From DASYLJ01 sp964432595 (GTDB lineage Bacteria > Desulfobacterota > Binatia > DP-6), in the NCBI GenBank assembly GCA_964432595.1, contig CAYSOF010000012.1, positions 1-64,000 on the forward strand: a DNA stretch of 64,000 nucleotides. Reading direction: 5' to 3'. The notes beneath the pieces are model-generated. The model saw nothing but the letters and a program-made list of their open reading frames with translations, ran no database searches and was not told the origin of the DNA. Position numbers and translations under genes: made by a program. Every line of letters starts with the position of its first letter. Position 1 is the stretch's first letter. Of the stretch, positions 8,576 to 17,511 are shown piece after piece.

Positions 8576-9487
8576 TTAGGGCAGGCCACCCAGCGACAGT
8601 GCACGCGCGTGCGCGACGAGACGCCAGCGCTGAACGTCGGTCAGCGACGCGGTGGCCTCCGCGTGCGGCCCGCGCGAGAGCCGGACGAAGAGCGTGCGGT
8701 CGTCGCGATCGCCGAGCGCGCCCGGCGACGCGAGGTCGGGCGCCGTGCCGTCGACCCCGGCTGCATTCTCGCCGTGGCAGCGCGCGCAGCGCGCGGTCCA
8801 GAGCGACGTGCCCTCCGCGCGCGCGGCGTCGGTCGACGCGAGCGACCACAGCCACGCGACGAGGTCCCAGCGTTGCTGGACGTCGAGGCTCGACCAATCG
8901 GGCATCCCGCGCTTGCGACGGCCCATCGTGATCATCGTGAAGAAGTCCTGCGGCGTCTCCTCGCGCATGAACGTGACGCTGGTGAAGTCCGCCGGCGCGA
9001 GGTGCAGGCGCTTCGTGTCGGGCCCGTCACCGGCGCCGCCGGCGCCGTGACAGCCGGCACAGTTCTCCGCGTACAGCGTCCGGCCGCGTCGTGCCGATGG
9101 CGGCCGGGGCGGCAGCACCGCGGCGGCGACGCCGGTCTCCTTCGTGACCGCTTCGGCGAGCGCATCGAGGCGCTCGGGGACCGTGTCGTCGCCGGAGGGC
9201 ACGTCGAGCGCGCGCAGGACGGCGTCGACCTGCTCCGCCGGCAGGACCCGCAGCCGGGCGTTCAGGTCGCGCGCGTCGGCCATGAGCAGGCGCGCCTCCT
9301 CCAGGTCGACTTCGGACGCCAGCTCGTCGCCACCGTCCTCGAACGCCTCGCCGTAGTGCGCGCGGGTGCCGGCGAGGAGATCGAGCAGGCGCTGCGTGTC
9401 GGCCGTGCGGTCGTCGGCACGCGACGTGCGGGCTGGAGCCAGCAGGACGGCCGCGCACACGGCGACGATCGGCAGCAGACGGCGCAT
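8576..9487 (-). CDS. Exported dihaem cytochrome c
   Basis: From the ATG at 9487 this is a 303-residue protein with a Sec signal peptide (cleavage near TSRADD). A helical region (30-125) is followed by two cytochrome-c domains with haem motifs CAGCH (143-147) and CARCH (234-238). M195 is a possible axial ligand for the first haem. It is expected to carry electrons in the periplasm; the partner is not evident. It is divergent from the DUF475 gene across 90 bp. Confidence 0.8.
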   Translation of the reverse strand: MRRLLPIVAVCAAVLLAPARTSRADDRTADTQRLLDLLAGTRAHYGEAFEDGGDELASEVDLEEARLLMADARDLNARLRVLPAEQVDAVLRALDVPSGDDTVPERLDALAEAVTKETGVAAAVLPPRPPSARRGRTLYAENCAGCHGAGGAGDGPDTKRLHLAPADFTSVTFMREETPQDFFTMITMGRRKRGMPDWSSLDVQQRWDLVAWLWSLASTDAARAEGTSLWTARCARCHGENAAGVDGTAPDLASPGALGDRDDRTLFVRLSRGPHAEATASLTDVQRWRLVAHARALSLGGLP

Positions 9488-9562
9488 CGCGACCCGCCCG
9501 ACGTACCCGACGCCCGCGCATGCGGGCAAGCGGCGCGTTGCACGTCGCGGCCGTCTCTGTGC

Positions 9563-9568
9563 TACGCA
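9563..9568 (+). promoter_or_regulatory. GCTACGCA -10-like box close to start codon
   Basis: TACGCA, preceded by TGC, ends 9 nt before the ATG at 9578. There is no Shine-Dalgarno sequence. It is one of a recurring set described in the findings. A TTGCAC at 9538-9543 is a weak -35 candidate with a long 19-nt spacer. Confidence 0.45.
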
Positions 9569-9577
9569 CACCCCCCG

Positions 9578-10609
9578 ATGCGCTATTTCCGCGGTTCGTT
9601 CGTCGTCACGGCCCTCGGTCTCGCCCTGGGCGCCTATCTCGGATGGGAAGCGTCCGGGACGACGGCCGGGATGCTGTCGACGCTGTTCATCGTCGCGGTG
9701 CTCGCCGTGCTCGAGGTGTCGCTGTCCTTCGACAACGCCGTCGTCAACGCCACCGTGCTGCGCCAGATGGACCTGGTGTGGCGGCGGCGCTTCATCACCT
9801 GGGGCATCGCGATCGCGGTCTTCGGCATGCGCATCGTGTTTCCGCTGATCATCGTGGCCATCATCGCCGGGATCAGCCCGTGGGCCGCGCTGGTGCTCGC
9901 CGCCACCGATCCCGACGGCTACTCGCGCACGCTCACCAGCGCGCACGTCTCGGTGGCCGCGTTCGGCGGCGCGTTCCTGGCGATGGTCGGCCTGACGCAC
10001 TTCTTCGACCACGAGAAGGACGTGCACTGGATCCACGTGATCGAGGAGCCCCTCGCGCGACTCGGACGCATCGAAGCGGTGGAGATCGGCGTGGTGCTGG
10101 TCCTGCTCTGGGCGATCTCGCGCTGGCTGCCGGAGCACGAGCAGCTGACCTTCATCATCTCCGCGATCGCGGGGCTCGTGACGTACATCGCGGTCGACGG
10201 CGTCGCCGCGCTGCTCGACGCGGGCTCGAGCAGCGGCGAAGAAGTGGTGCGCTCGGGTGCGGCGGCGTTCCTGTATCTCGAGGTGCTCGACGCGAGCTTC
10301 AGCTTCGACGGCGTGATCGGCGCGTTCGCGCTTTCGAACAACCTCTTCATCATCGCGATCGGGCTCGGCATCGGCGCAATGTTCGTCCGCAGCTTGACGA
10401 TCATGCTCGTCGAAGAAGGCACCCTGGCCGAGTACCGCTACCTCGAGCACGGCGCGTTCTGGGCGATCATCGCTCTCGGGACGATCATGTTCCTGCAGAC
10501 GATCACGCACATCCCGGAGGTCGTGACCGGGCTGATCGGCGCAGGCTTCATCGTGCTCGCGTTCATCTCGTCGCTCCGCCACAACAAGCGCGCGACGGCC
10601 GCGGAGTAG
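9578..10609 (+). CDS. DUF475 / TerC-superfamily integral membrane protein
   Basis: This 343-residue protein has about eight to nine transmembrane helices. The paired acidic motifs LSFDNAVVNA and FSFDGVIGAFAL, one in each half, are the hallmark of the TerC/DUF475 superfamily, implicated in metal ion handling (for example tellurite resistance and manganese export). A cytosolic loop with HFFDHEKDVHW contains several His and Asp residues. The substrate cannot be read from the sequence. The ATG at 9578 begins the first hydrophobic helix. Confidence 0.8.
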   Translation: MRYFRGSFVVTALGLALGAYLGWEASGTTAGMLSTLFIVAVLAVLEVSLSFDNAVVNATVLRQMDLVWRRRFITWGIAIAVFGMRIVFPLIIVAIIAGISPWAALVLAATDPDGYSRTLTSAHVSVAAFGGAFLAMVGLTHFFDHEKDVHWIHVIEEPLARLGRIEAVEIGVVLVLLWAISRWLPEHEQLTFIISAIAGLVTYIAVDGVAALLDAGSSSGEEVVRSGAAAFLYLEVLDASFSFDGVIGAFALSNNLFIIAIGLGIGAMFVRSLTIMLVEEGTLAEYRYLEHGAFWAIIALGTIMFLQTITHIPEVVTGLIGAGFIVLAFISSLRHNKRATAAE

Positions 10610-10674
10610 TCCGACTGCGCGACGAACGCCGCCACGGGCCCTGCCGGACCTCGACGCGGCCCGCGCATCCTTGC

Positions 10675-10680
10675 TAAGCC
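10675..10680 (+). promoter_or_regulatory. GCTAAGCC -10-like box close to start codon
   Basis: TAAGCC, preceded by TGC, ends 6 nt before the ATG at 10687, so a transcript would start at or next to the start codon. TCGACG at 10651-10656 is a candidate -35 with an 18-nt spacer. Confidence 0.45.
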
Positions 10681-10686
10681 GTCGGC

Positions 10687-11868
10687 ATGGCTGAGCAGAC
10701 CGTCGACGCGTTCCGGTCCGAGCTGCGCGCGTGGCTCGAGAAGCATCTCCCCGACGACTTGCGGCGCATCAACGCCGTGTCGATGCCGGAGAACGAGCGC
10801 GTGCAGCGCCTCCGCGAATGGCAGCACACGATGGCCGACGGCCGCTGGGTCGGCATCACCTGGCCCAGCGAGTACGGCGGGCGCGACGCCGGCATCGCCG
10901 AGCAGGTCGCCTACGTCGAGGAGATGGCGCGCGCCGGCGCGCCGGAGACGATCGGCAACCTCGGCATCGGCATCCTGGGACCGCCGCTGATCGCGTACGG
11001 CACCGACGAGCAGAAGCAGCGCTTCCTGCGCCGCATCCTCACCGCCGAGGACCTCTGGTGCTTCGGGTTCTCCGAGCCCGGTGCCGGGTCCGACCTCGCG
11101 TCGCTGCGCACGACGGCCGTGCTCGACGGCGACGACTTCGTGCTCACCGGCCAGAAGGTGTGGACGACGATCGCGCACCACGCCGACTGGTGCATGGTGC
11201 TCTGCCGCACGGATCCGACGACGAAGCGCGCGAAGGGCATCTCGTGCCTGCTCGTCGACATGAAGAGTCCGGGCGTCGAGGTCCGGCCGCTCCGTCAGAT
11301 CACCGGCGAGGCCGACTTCAACGAAGTGTTCTTCGAGAACGTCCGCGTGCCGCGCGCGAATCTCCTCGGCGAGCTGCACGAAGGCTGGCAGATCGCGATC
11401 TCCGCGCTGCAGAACGAGCGCGGCATCCTCTACGTCGTCGGCATGCAGATCCTGCTCAAGGAGCAGCGCGACAAGCTGATGGACCTCGCGCGCGATCGCG
11501 GCGCCGGCCGCGATCCGATCCTGCGTCAGGAGCTCGCGCGCGTGTACCTTGGCACCGAGGTCTTCCGCTTCACCTGTCAGCGCACGCTCGACAAGCTGCT
11601 GCGCTTCGGCTTTCCCGGCCCCGAGTCGGCGATCATCAAGATGCACTGGACCGAGCTGACGCAGGCGATGCCGCAGCTCGGGATGGACATCCTCGGGCCG
11701 GAGGGCCTGCTCTACGACACGCCCGTCCCGCGCGAGAGCGAGGGACTCGCCGAGCAGCTGATCCAGAAGTCCTACCTCGCGGCGCGTGCGGCGAGCATCG
11801 CGTCCGGCACGTCGGAGATCATGAAGGGCATCATCGCGATGCAGTTCCTCGGCCTGCCGCGGGGGTGA
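10687..11868 (+). CDS. Acyl-CoA dehydrogenase family protein
   Basis: This 393-residue protein spans all three acyl-CoA dehydrogenase domains: the helical N-terminus, the middle beta domain (WCFGFSEPGAGSDLASLRT, then GQKVWTT) and the C-terminal four-helix bundle ending in SIASGTSEIMKGIIAMQFLGL. These enzymes use FAD to introduce an alpha-beta double bond into acyl-CoA thioesters and pass electrons to ETF. Substrate specificity is not readable. It is followed immediately by the lipase maturation factor gene. Confidence 0.88.
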   Translation: MAEQTVDAFRSELRAWLEKHLPDDLRRINAVSMPENERVQRLREWQHTMADGRWVGITWPSEYGGRDAGIAEQVAYVEEMARAGAPETIGNLGIGILGPPLIAYGTDEQKQRFLRRILTAEDLWCFGFSEPGAGSDLASLRTTAVLDGDDFVLTGQKVWTTIAHHADWCMVLCRTDPTTKRAKGISCLLVDMKSPGVEVRPLRQITGEADFNEVFFENVRVPRANLLGELHEGWQIAISALQNERGILYVVGMQILLKEQRDKLMDLARDRGAGRDPILRQELARVYLGTEVFRFTCQRTLDKLLRFGFPGPESAIIKMHWTELTQAMPQLGMDILGPEGLLYDTPVPRESEGLAEQLIQKSYLAARAASIASGTSEIMKGIIAMQFLGLPRG

Positions 11869-11871
11869 CCG

Positions 11872-13242
11872 ATCGCGCGCGTCCGCGACTGGTTCCTCCG
11901 GTGTCTCGGGGCGGTCGTCGTCGCGGCCTTCGTCTCCTTGCTCGTGCAGGTCGACCTGCTCGTCGGCTCGCGCGGGCTGCTGCCCGCGTGTCCGCTGGCG
12001 GGCGACGTCGGCCCCACCCTGCTGCGGCTTCGCTGCGACGACGGCATGCTGCGGATCGTCGCGCTTGCCGGCGCGGCTTGCGGCGTCGGTCTGGTCCTCG
12101 GGATCGCGCCGCGATGGTGCCTCGCCGGCGCGTGGGCGCTCTACCTGTCGCTGGTCAACGTCGGTCGCGACTTCCTCGGCTTCCAGTGGGACAACCTGCT
12201 GCTCGAGACGACGCTCCTGTCGCTGCTGATCGCGCCGGGCGGCCTGCGCCCACGCGGCCGGCCGTCGCCCCACCCCGCGGGCGTGTTCGTGCTGCAGTGG
12301 CTGCTCTTCCGCCTGCACGCGGAGTCCGGCGCCGCGAAGCTGCTCCTCGGCGACCCGACCTGGTGGGATCTCACCGCGATGGCCGGCTACTACGAGACGG
12401 CCCCCCTGCCGACGTGGGTGGGCTGGTGGGCGCACCAGCTGCCGGCGTGGGCGCATCGCGCGACCAGCGCGCTGACGCTCGTCGTCGAGCTGATTGTCCC
12501 GTTCGGCATCTGGGGCCCGCGGCGGGTGCGGCGCATCGCGTTCGCCGTGATGGCGGCCCTGCAGCTCGGCGTGATCCTCACGGCGAACTACGGCTTCTTC
12601 AATTACCTGACGCTCGTGCTCTGCGTATGGGCGCTCGATGACCAGGACCTGGGCGCGACGCCCGCGCCCCCGCGCGTGCTCCGGCGCTGGGTGACCCTGA
12701 CGATGGGCGTCCTCGCCGTCGCCTGCGTGCTGCTGTCGATCGTGCCGTTCCTGCGCCTGGTGCGGCCGCTGCGCGGGCTGGCGCAGGCGGTGGCGCCGGT
12801 CGCGCGCGCGCTCGACGACGTGCGCTCGTTCAACGCGTACCACCTCTTCGCGCAGATGACGCACGTGCGCGACGAGGTGGCCATCGAGGGCTCCGACGAC
12901 GGCACGACCTGGCGGGAGTACGCATTCCGCTGGAAGCCGGGTCCCGTCGACCGCGCGCCCGCATTCGTCGCACCGCACCAGCCGCGCGTGGACTTCCAGG
13001 CGTGGTTCCTCCCGCTCGGCCACGACGCGCGCTGGTTCGACACGCTGCTGCAGCGCATCCTGAACGATCCGCCGGCCGTCGCATCGCTCTGGTCCGACGA
13101 TCCGTTCGCGGGACGCGCGCCGCGCGCGATACGGGTCGCGCTGTATCGCTACCGCTTCACCGACCGCGCCACGCGCGACGCGACGGGCGCATGGTGGACG
13201 CGCGAGCGGCGCGGCACCTCGCGCGTCGTCGAACGACGGTAG
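11872..13242 (+). CDS. Lipase maturation factor family protein, start uncertain
   Basis: This multi-spanning membrane protein of the LMF1/LMF2 type has hydrophobic helices through about residue 290, the family segment GSRGLLPACPL, FLGFQWDNLLLE and LRLHAESGAAKLLLGD-like text. A soluble C-terminal domain (REYAFRWKPG ... FDTLLQRI) is also typical. Homologues begin with a helix matching RDWFLRCLGAVVVAAFVSL, encoded from about 11878. That frame has no ATG, GTG or TTG between the TGA at 11866-11868 and the TTG at 11938. The start given is ATC at 11872, 6 nt after GGGGG (11861-11865); a TTG start at 11938 would cut the first helix. A sequencing frameshift is the alternative. Confidence 0.7.
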   Translation: MARVRDWFLRCLGAVVVAAFVSLLVQVDLLVGSRGLLPACPLAGDVGPTLLRLRCDDGMLRIVALAGAACGVGLVLGIAPRWCLAGAWALYLSLVNVGRDFLGFQWDNLLLETTLLSLLIAPGGLRPRGRPSPHPAGVFVLQWLLFRLHAESGAAKLLLGDPTWWDLTAMAGYYETAPLPTWVGWWAHQLPAWAHRATSALTLVVELIVPFGIWGPRRVRRIAFAVMAALQLGVILTANYGFFNYLTLVLCVWALDDQDLGATPAPPRVLRRWVTLTMGVLAVACVLLSIVPFLRLVRPLRGLAQAVAPVARALDDVRSFNAYHLFAQMTHVRDEVAIEGSDDGTTWREYAFRWKPGPVDRAPAFVAPHQPRVDFQAWFLPLGHDARWFDTLLQRILNDPPAVASLWSDDPFAGRAPRAIRVALYRYRFTDRATRDATGAWWTRERRGTSRVVERR

Positions 13243-13246
13243 GTCG

Positions 13247-14887
13247 TCACGCGCGCGGGCGAATGTCGCCGATCACGCCGCAGAGCACCGACACCAGGCG
13301 ATCGAGCAGGAACGGCTTCGCGACGTGCGCCTGGAAGCCCGCCATCAGCGCGCGCACCTGATGGTCGCGGCCCGCGTAGGCCGTGAGCGCCACGGCCGGC
13401 ACGTCGCCGCCGCGTTCGGACGGCCGCTCGCGCACCCGACGGATCAGACTGTAGCCGTCCTCGCCGGGCATCGCGATGTCGCTCACCATCGCGTCCGGCC
13501 GCAGATGGTCCAGCGTGCCCAGCGCGTCGTGCGCAGAGGCCGCGAGCAGCGTCGTCGCCCCGTACTGCTCGAGCGCGGCGGCGAGGGACTCGCGCGCCAG
13601 CGGATCGTCGTCGACGACGAGCACGGTGGCGCCGCGGAGCGGCAGGCCGGGCGCGTCGGTCAGGCGCGCGACGGTCCGCGTCGGACGCCGCACGCCGACA
13701 CGCGACAGCGGCAGCGACACCGTGAACGTCGTCCCGCAATCCTCGCCGTCGCTTTCCGCGCGCACGCGGCCGCCGTGCCGCTCGACGAGATGCCGCACGA
13801 TGGCGAGGCCGAGGCCGAGGCCGCCGTGTGCGCGCGTGATCGCGCTGTCGCCCTGCCGGAAGCGCTCGAAGATCAGCGGCAGCACGTCGGCTGGAATGCC
13901 CTTGCCCGTGTCCGTGACGCTCAGGTGTCCCTCGGCCCCGTCGGCACGGAAGCGCACGGACACGCGGCCGCCGTTCGGCGTGAACTTGATCGCGTTCGAG
14001 AGGAGGTTGCTGACCACCTGCTGGAGGCGGTCCGGATCGCCGTCGACGGTGTCCGTCTCGTGATCGACGTCGACGTCGACCGCGAGACCCTTCGCCTCCG
14101 CGGCGGGGCGGATCGTGTCGACCGCCCCGTCGATGATCGGCGCCAGCCGCACCGCCTGGAGGTCGAGGCGCAGCTTGCCCGTGACGATGCGCGACACGTC
14201 GAGCAGGTCCTCGACGATCTGCGCCTGCGCCCGGGCGCTGCGCTCGATGGCCTCGAGCGCGCGGGTGGTCTTCGCCGCGTCGAGCTTTCCCGTGCGCAGC
14301 AGGTGCGCCCACGTGTTGATCGCGCCGAGCGGCGAGCGCAGCTCGTGCGAGAGCATCGCCAGGAACTCGTCCTTCGCACGATTCGCGGCCTCCGCGTCCG
14401 CGCGCGCCCGCTGGAGCATCTCCTGACTGCGCTCGACGGCCTGGATGTGGTCGCGCATCTCGTACTGCCGCGCGCGCGCACGCAGCGCCGTGCGGATGGC
14501 CGTCCGCAGCACGGGCACGGCCACGGGCCGCTCGAGCAGCACGACGTTGCCCAGTCGATCGATCAGCTCCAGCGCGCCGACGGCGGCGTCGATGCGGCGC
14601 CGCGTGCGCGCGAGCACGATGAGCGGGACGTCCGACCACGGCTGCTGCCGCGCGAGCACCGTACACAGCCGCTGCATCGCCGACGGATCGAGCGCCTCCT
14701 CGGCGACGAGCACGGCGCCGGCGCCGGCCTCGAGACCGGCGCACAGCACGCCGATGTCCTCGCAGATCTCCGCGTGGACGCCGTCCTGCGCCAGCACCAT
14801 CGCGGCCAGCGTCGCGTCGCGGCCGATGGGCGCGCGCACGAGGACGCGATCGTCGGTCGTCTCAATGACCGTTGCGGGAGCCGTCAC
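13247..14887 (-). CDS. Hybrid histidine kinase with C-terminal receiver
   Basis: This 546-residue cytosolic protein has an N-terminal degenerate receiver-like region (about 10-135), then HisKA with the phospho-His H181 in SHELRSPLG, then HATPase_c with NLLSNAIKF, DTGKGIP and GGLGLGLAIV. A C-terminal receiver (about 420-540) carries the acceptor D470 in SDIAMPGEDGY and a conserved Lys in AKPF. No membrane segment is visible. Its start overlaps the end of the KaiC-like gene by 26 bp, so the two are almost certainly co-transcribed and translationally coupled. No output domain is present, so a further phosphotransfer partner is expected. Confidence 0.88.
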   Translation of the reverse strand: MTAPATVIETTDDRVLVRAPIGRDATLAAMVLAQDGVHAEICEDIGVLCAGLEAGAGAVLVAEEALDPSAMQRLCTVLARQQPWSDVPLIVLARTRRRIDAAVGALELIDRLGNVVLLERPVAVPVLRTAIRTALRARARQYEMRDHIQAVERSQEMLQRARADAEAANRAKDEFLAMLSHELRSPLGAINTWAHLLRTGKLDAAKTTRALEAIERSARAQAQIVEDLLDVSRIVTGKLRLDLQAVRLAPIIDGAVDTIRPAAEAKGLAVDVDVDHETDTVDGDPDRLQQVVSNLLSNAIKFTPNGGRVSVRFRADGAEGHLSVTDTGKGIPADVLPLIFERFRQGDSAITRAHGGLGLGLAIVRHLVERHGGRVRAESDGEDCGTTFTVSLPLSRVGVRRPTRTVARLTDAPGLPLRGATVLVVDDDPLARESLAAALEQYGATTLLAASAHDALGTLDHLRPDAMVSDIAMPGEDGYSLIRRVRERPSERGGDVPAVALTAYAGRDHQVRALMAGFQAHVAKPFLLDRLVSVLCGVIGDIRPRA

Positions 14888-16400
14888 TCGCGATCTCCGA
14901 AAGTCCCGGGCCGTCGTATGACGGCGTCCCCGTGAGCACCCCGTGGAAACGGGTCAACGGCGGACCGATGCGCAGGCCCTGGGCGTCGACCTGGAACTCG
15001 CGGATGGTGCGCTCGTGGCCGCCGCCACGCTTCTTGACGACGGAAATGGCCTGCCGCACCTCCCCTCCGGCCTCGAAGTAGCGCAGCAGGATGACGCTGT
15101 CGGCGAGGTACGTGACGTCGACCGGCGACTCGACGTCGGGACCGAGCACGCCGTATTGCGCGACGAGCAGCAGCGTCAGGACGCCGCGCTCGCTCAGGTA
15201 GGCCAACAGCTCGTGCAGATGCAGGAAGAGGAAGTTCTCCTCCGGCATCGCCGTCAGGTAACCGTTCAGGCTGTCGATCACGACGAGCCGAACGTCGCGC
15301 TCCTCGACCGCCGTCCGCACACCTTGTGCGAACTCGCCGGGCGTCAGCTCGGCAGTGTCGATCTGCTGGATCGAAATGCGCCCGGACTCGTGATGCGCGC
15401 GCAGCTCCTCACCCAGCGTGCCTGCGCGCCGCCACGCGCCCCGCAGCGACTCGTCGAAGAGATACATCGCGACCTGCTCGCCACGTTCGGCCGCCGAGAC
15501 GGCGTAGCGCGACGCCAGCGTCGACTTGCCGGAGCCGGCGGGACCGGCGACGAGGCTGCTCGTGCCGCGGTCGAGACCGCCCCCGAGGAGGGCATCGAGC
15601 GCGACGACGCCGCTGGCCACGGAGCCGCTGATCGTCCCGTCGCGATGCTGCGCGGCGACGAGGCGCGGGAAGACGGTGACGCCGCCGCGCGAGATCACGT
15701 AGTCGTGAAACCCGGTGCGGAACTGGATGCCGCGCAGCTTGACGACGCTCAGCCGTCGTCTGCTGGCGCCGTACTGGCGCTCGAGCTGCTGCAGGCGGAT
15801 CAGTCCGTGAACGAGCGTGTGCGGGTGCCGGTCGGCGTCGGTGATGTCCGTGTCGAGCAGGAGGACGGTGGCGTCGCGACCGGCGAAGAACTGTTTCAGC
15901 GCCGCCATCTGACGCCGGAAGCGCAGCGGCTCCTGCGCGAGCAGCCGAATCTCGGACAGCGAGTCGATCACGATCCGCTGCGCGCCGGCGCCGTCGATGA
16001 GCTCGAAGAGCGCGCGCGCCGCCCCGGTGAGCTCGACGTCGGCGGGCTCGAAGATGGTGTACTGGTCGTCCGGGTCGATGCTGCGATCGAACGTCGGCAG
16101 CTCGCGCACCATCACCCCGTCGAGCGACCAGCCGTGCGATGCGGCCATGGCGGCGAGCTCCTGCTCGGTCTCGGAGAACGAGACGTACAGGCATTTGTCC
16201 CCGCGGTGGGCACCTTCGAGGAGGTACTGCATGCCGAGCGTCGTCTTGCCGGTCCCGGGGTCGCCGATCACCGTGTACAGACGGTTCGGCGGGAGGCCGC
16301 CGCACAGCACTTCGTCGAGGCCAGGAACGCCCGTTAGCAGCCGCGGAGCCGGCGGTGTCGTCACGCCAACGCATGGTGGCGAGACGGAAAACCGCGTCAA
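14862..16400 (-). CDS. KaiC-like dual-domain ATPase
   Basis: This 512-residue protein has two tandem RecA-fold KaiC domains. Walker A motifs are GDPGTGKTT (46-54) and GPAGSGKST (286-294), with Walker B-like strands IVIDSLSE and LVVIDSLNG. The first domain has one catalytic Glu (E77) where cyanobacterial KaiC has a pair; the second has D316-E317. The region equivalent to the KaiC phosphosites S431/T432 reads T430-Y431. Non-cyanobacterial KaiC-like proteins often work with histidine kinases in stress or light signalling. The overlap with the hybrid kinase suggests that here. The start is TTG with a TACGAT box 6 nt upstream. Confidence 0.88.
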   Translation of the reverse strand: MTRFSVSPPCVGVTTPPAPRLLTGVPGLDEVLCGGLPPNRLYTVIGDPGTGKTTLGMQYLLEGAHRGDKCLYVSFSETEQELAAMAASHGWSLDGVMVRELPTFDRSIDPDDQYTIFEPADVELTGAARALFELIDGAGAQRIVIDSLSEIRLLAQEPLRFRRQMAALKQFFAGRDATVLLLDTDITDADRHPHTLVHGLIRLQQLERQYGASRRRLSVVKLRGIQFRTGFHDYVISRGGVTVFPRLVAAQHRDGTISGSVASGVVALDALLGGGLDRGTSSLVAGPAGSGKSTLASRYAVSAAERGEQVAMYLFDESLRGAWRRAGTLGEELRAHHESGRISIQQIDTAELTPGEFAQGVRTAVEERDVRLVVIDSLNGYLTAMPEENFLFLHLHELLAYLSERGVLTLLLVAQYGVLGPDVESPVDVTYLADSVILLRYFEAGGEVRQAISVVKKRGGGHERTIREFQVDAQGLRIGPPLTRFHGVLTGTPSYDGPGLSEIASDGSRNGH

Positions 16401-16406
16401 GACGCA

Positions 16407-16412
16407 ATCGTA
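16407..16412 (-). promoter_or_regulatory. GCTACGAT -10-like box before the KaiC-like gene
   Basis: On the minus strand TACGAT, preceded by GC, ends 6 nt before the TTG start at 16400. It overlaps the last codons of the Nudix gene, which would allow the KaiC-like/kinase pair its own transcript. Confidence 0.45.
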
Positions 16413-16416
16413 GCGA

Positions 16417-17250
16417 TCAGGTCGGGCGCCAGCGGCCGTCGCGCAGCACGAGCCGCCGGGCCGCGTGCTCCGCGTGCCCGGCGTTCTCCGGATAGCTCAG
16501 GGTGGGTAGCCCGTCCGTCAGCCCGACCTGGGGCTGCACGGCGCGGACGACGCGCCCGCGCGCGTCGTCGAGCACGGCATCGATCGATGCGAACGTCGCG
16601 AGCTCGTCGAGGGTCCGCACCGTGGGCGGAAGGAGCATGATGCCCCCGTCGTCGTACACGCGCAGCGCCTCGCGGGGTCCGTACCAGCGGCAGCTGACGC
16701 ACTCGGTGCCGTCGATCACCGCCTCCTGGCCGGCCGGCACGCGGCCGACCAGGAATCGCGTGTCGAATCGGCGCGGGTTCTGCGGCGGCGTGATCCAGCG
16801 CGCGAAGTACCATAGCCGGTCCGTCGCCGGCGCCAGGCCGTGCTCGGCCAGCAGGGCGGGAAACGGCTCGCCGGCGTGCGAGCGGGTCCGCAGCGCCAGC
16901 AGCTCGCCGCCCAGGGGTCCGTCGATCGGGGTGCCGTCGCGCGCGGCCAGCAGGATGCCGACCTCCTCGAACGCCTCGCGGACGGCCGCGACCCAGTAGG
17001 GCAGCGCCTCGTCCGGACGGTCGCCCTCGCCCGCCGGCGCCCACGCCTGATCGCCCGGCACGGCGGCGCCCGGCGCGTCGTGATCGCCCGGGTCGACCAC
17101 ACCGCCCGGGAAGGCGTGCGCACCCGGGAAGGCGACGCTGCCGTGGCGCTCGAGGAGCAGGACGGAGAATGGCTCGGGACCGCCCCGCTCCTCGCGCAGA
17201 AGGATCACGGTGCTCGACGGCAGCGGCTCGCTCGCGGACACGGGGCGCAT
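16417..17250 (-). CDS. Nudix hydrolase (NUDT19/RP2-like)
   Basis: This 277-residue protein has a Nudix fold with FPGGVVDPGD (47-56) followed, after a long insertion, by REAFEEVGI (91-99), the core metal-binding half of the Nudix box. A long insertion between the two halves is characteristic of the NUDT19 group, which hydrolyses CoA derivatives; other Nudix proteins act on nucleoside diphosphate derivatives. The many acyl-CoA enzymes nearby make a CoA-type substrate plausible but do not prove it. It lies downstream of the YjfB-like gene on the same strand with a 36-bp gap. Confidence 0.75.
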   Translation of the reverse strand: MRPVSASEPLPSSTVILLREERGGPEPFSVLLLERHGSVAFPGAHAFPGGVVDPGDHDAPGAAVPGDQAWAPAGEGDRPDEALPYWVAAVREAFEEVGILLAARDGTPIDGPLGGELLALRTRSHAGEPFPALLAEHGLAPATDRLWYFARWITPPQNPRRFDTRFLVGRVPAGQEAVIDGTECVSCRWYGPREALRVYDDGGIMLLPPTVRTLDELATFASIDAVLDDARGRVVRAVQPQVGLTDGLPTLSYPENAGHAEHAARRLVLRDGRWRPT

Positions 17251-17286
17251 ATGAGCACCCTGCCCCGGCCGCGTAAAGGACGGCTG

Positions 17287-17511
17287 TCAGGCCCTGCGGT
17301 CGACGTTGCGACCCTTGGCGTCGCGATCGCCGGCGTCGGACGACGGCGACGACGTGTCGGCGGCTTCGATCAGCTGGACGGCCGCGCGACCCTGGAGCTC
17401 CTGATGGTCGAGGGCCTTCTTCGTGGCGGCGACGCCGATCTCGGTGGGACGGGCCGCAGCGGCGGCGGGCTGCAGGGCGGCATCTGTTGCGCTTCCAACG
17501 GTGAGGGGCAT
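17287..17511 (-). CDS. YjfB-family putative motility small protein
   Basis: This 74-residue protein has a region (about 10-50) that matches the YjfB putative-motility family pattern: ATDAALQ, then IGVAATKKALDHQELQGRAAVQLIEA, where the LKKALD-x-QE core is recognisable as TKKALDHQE. The C-terminal 25 residues are polar and disordered. Family members occur near motility genes and their role is unproven; no flagellar or pilus gene is in this window. The start is supported by GGGAGGA about 7 nt upstream of the ATG at 17511. Confidence 0.65.
   Translation of the reverse strand: MPLTVGSATDAALQPAAAAARPTEIGVAATKKALDHQELQGRAAVQLIEAADTSSPSSDAGDRDAKGRNVDRRA

Noticed and set aside
13247..16400. A circadian clock locus
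   Set aside because: There is no kaiA or kaiB, and the phosphosite and catalytic Glu pattern differ from cyanobacterial KaiC. Signalling with the kinase is more likely.
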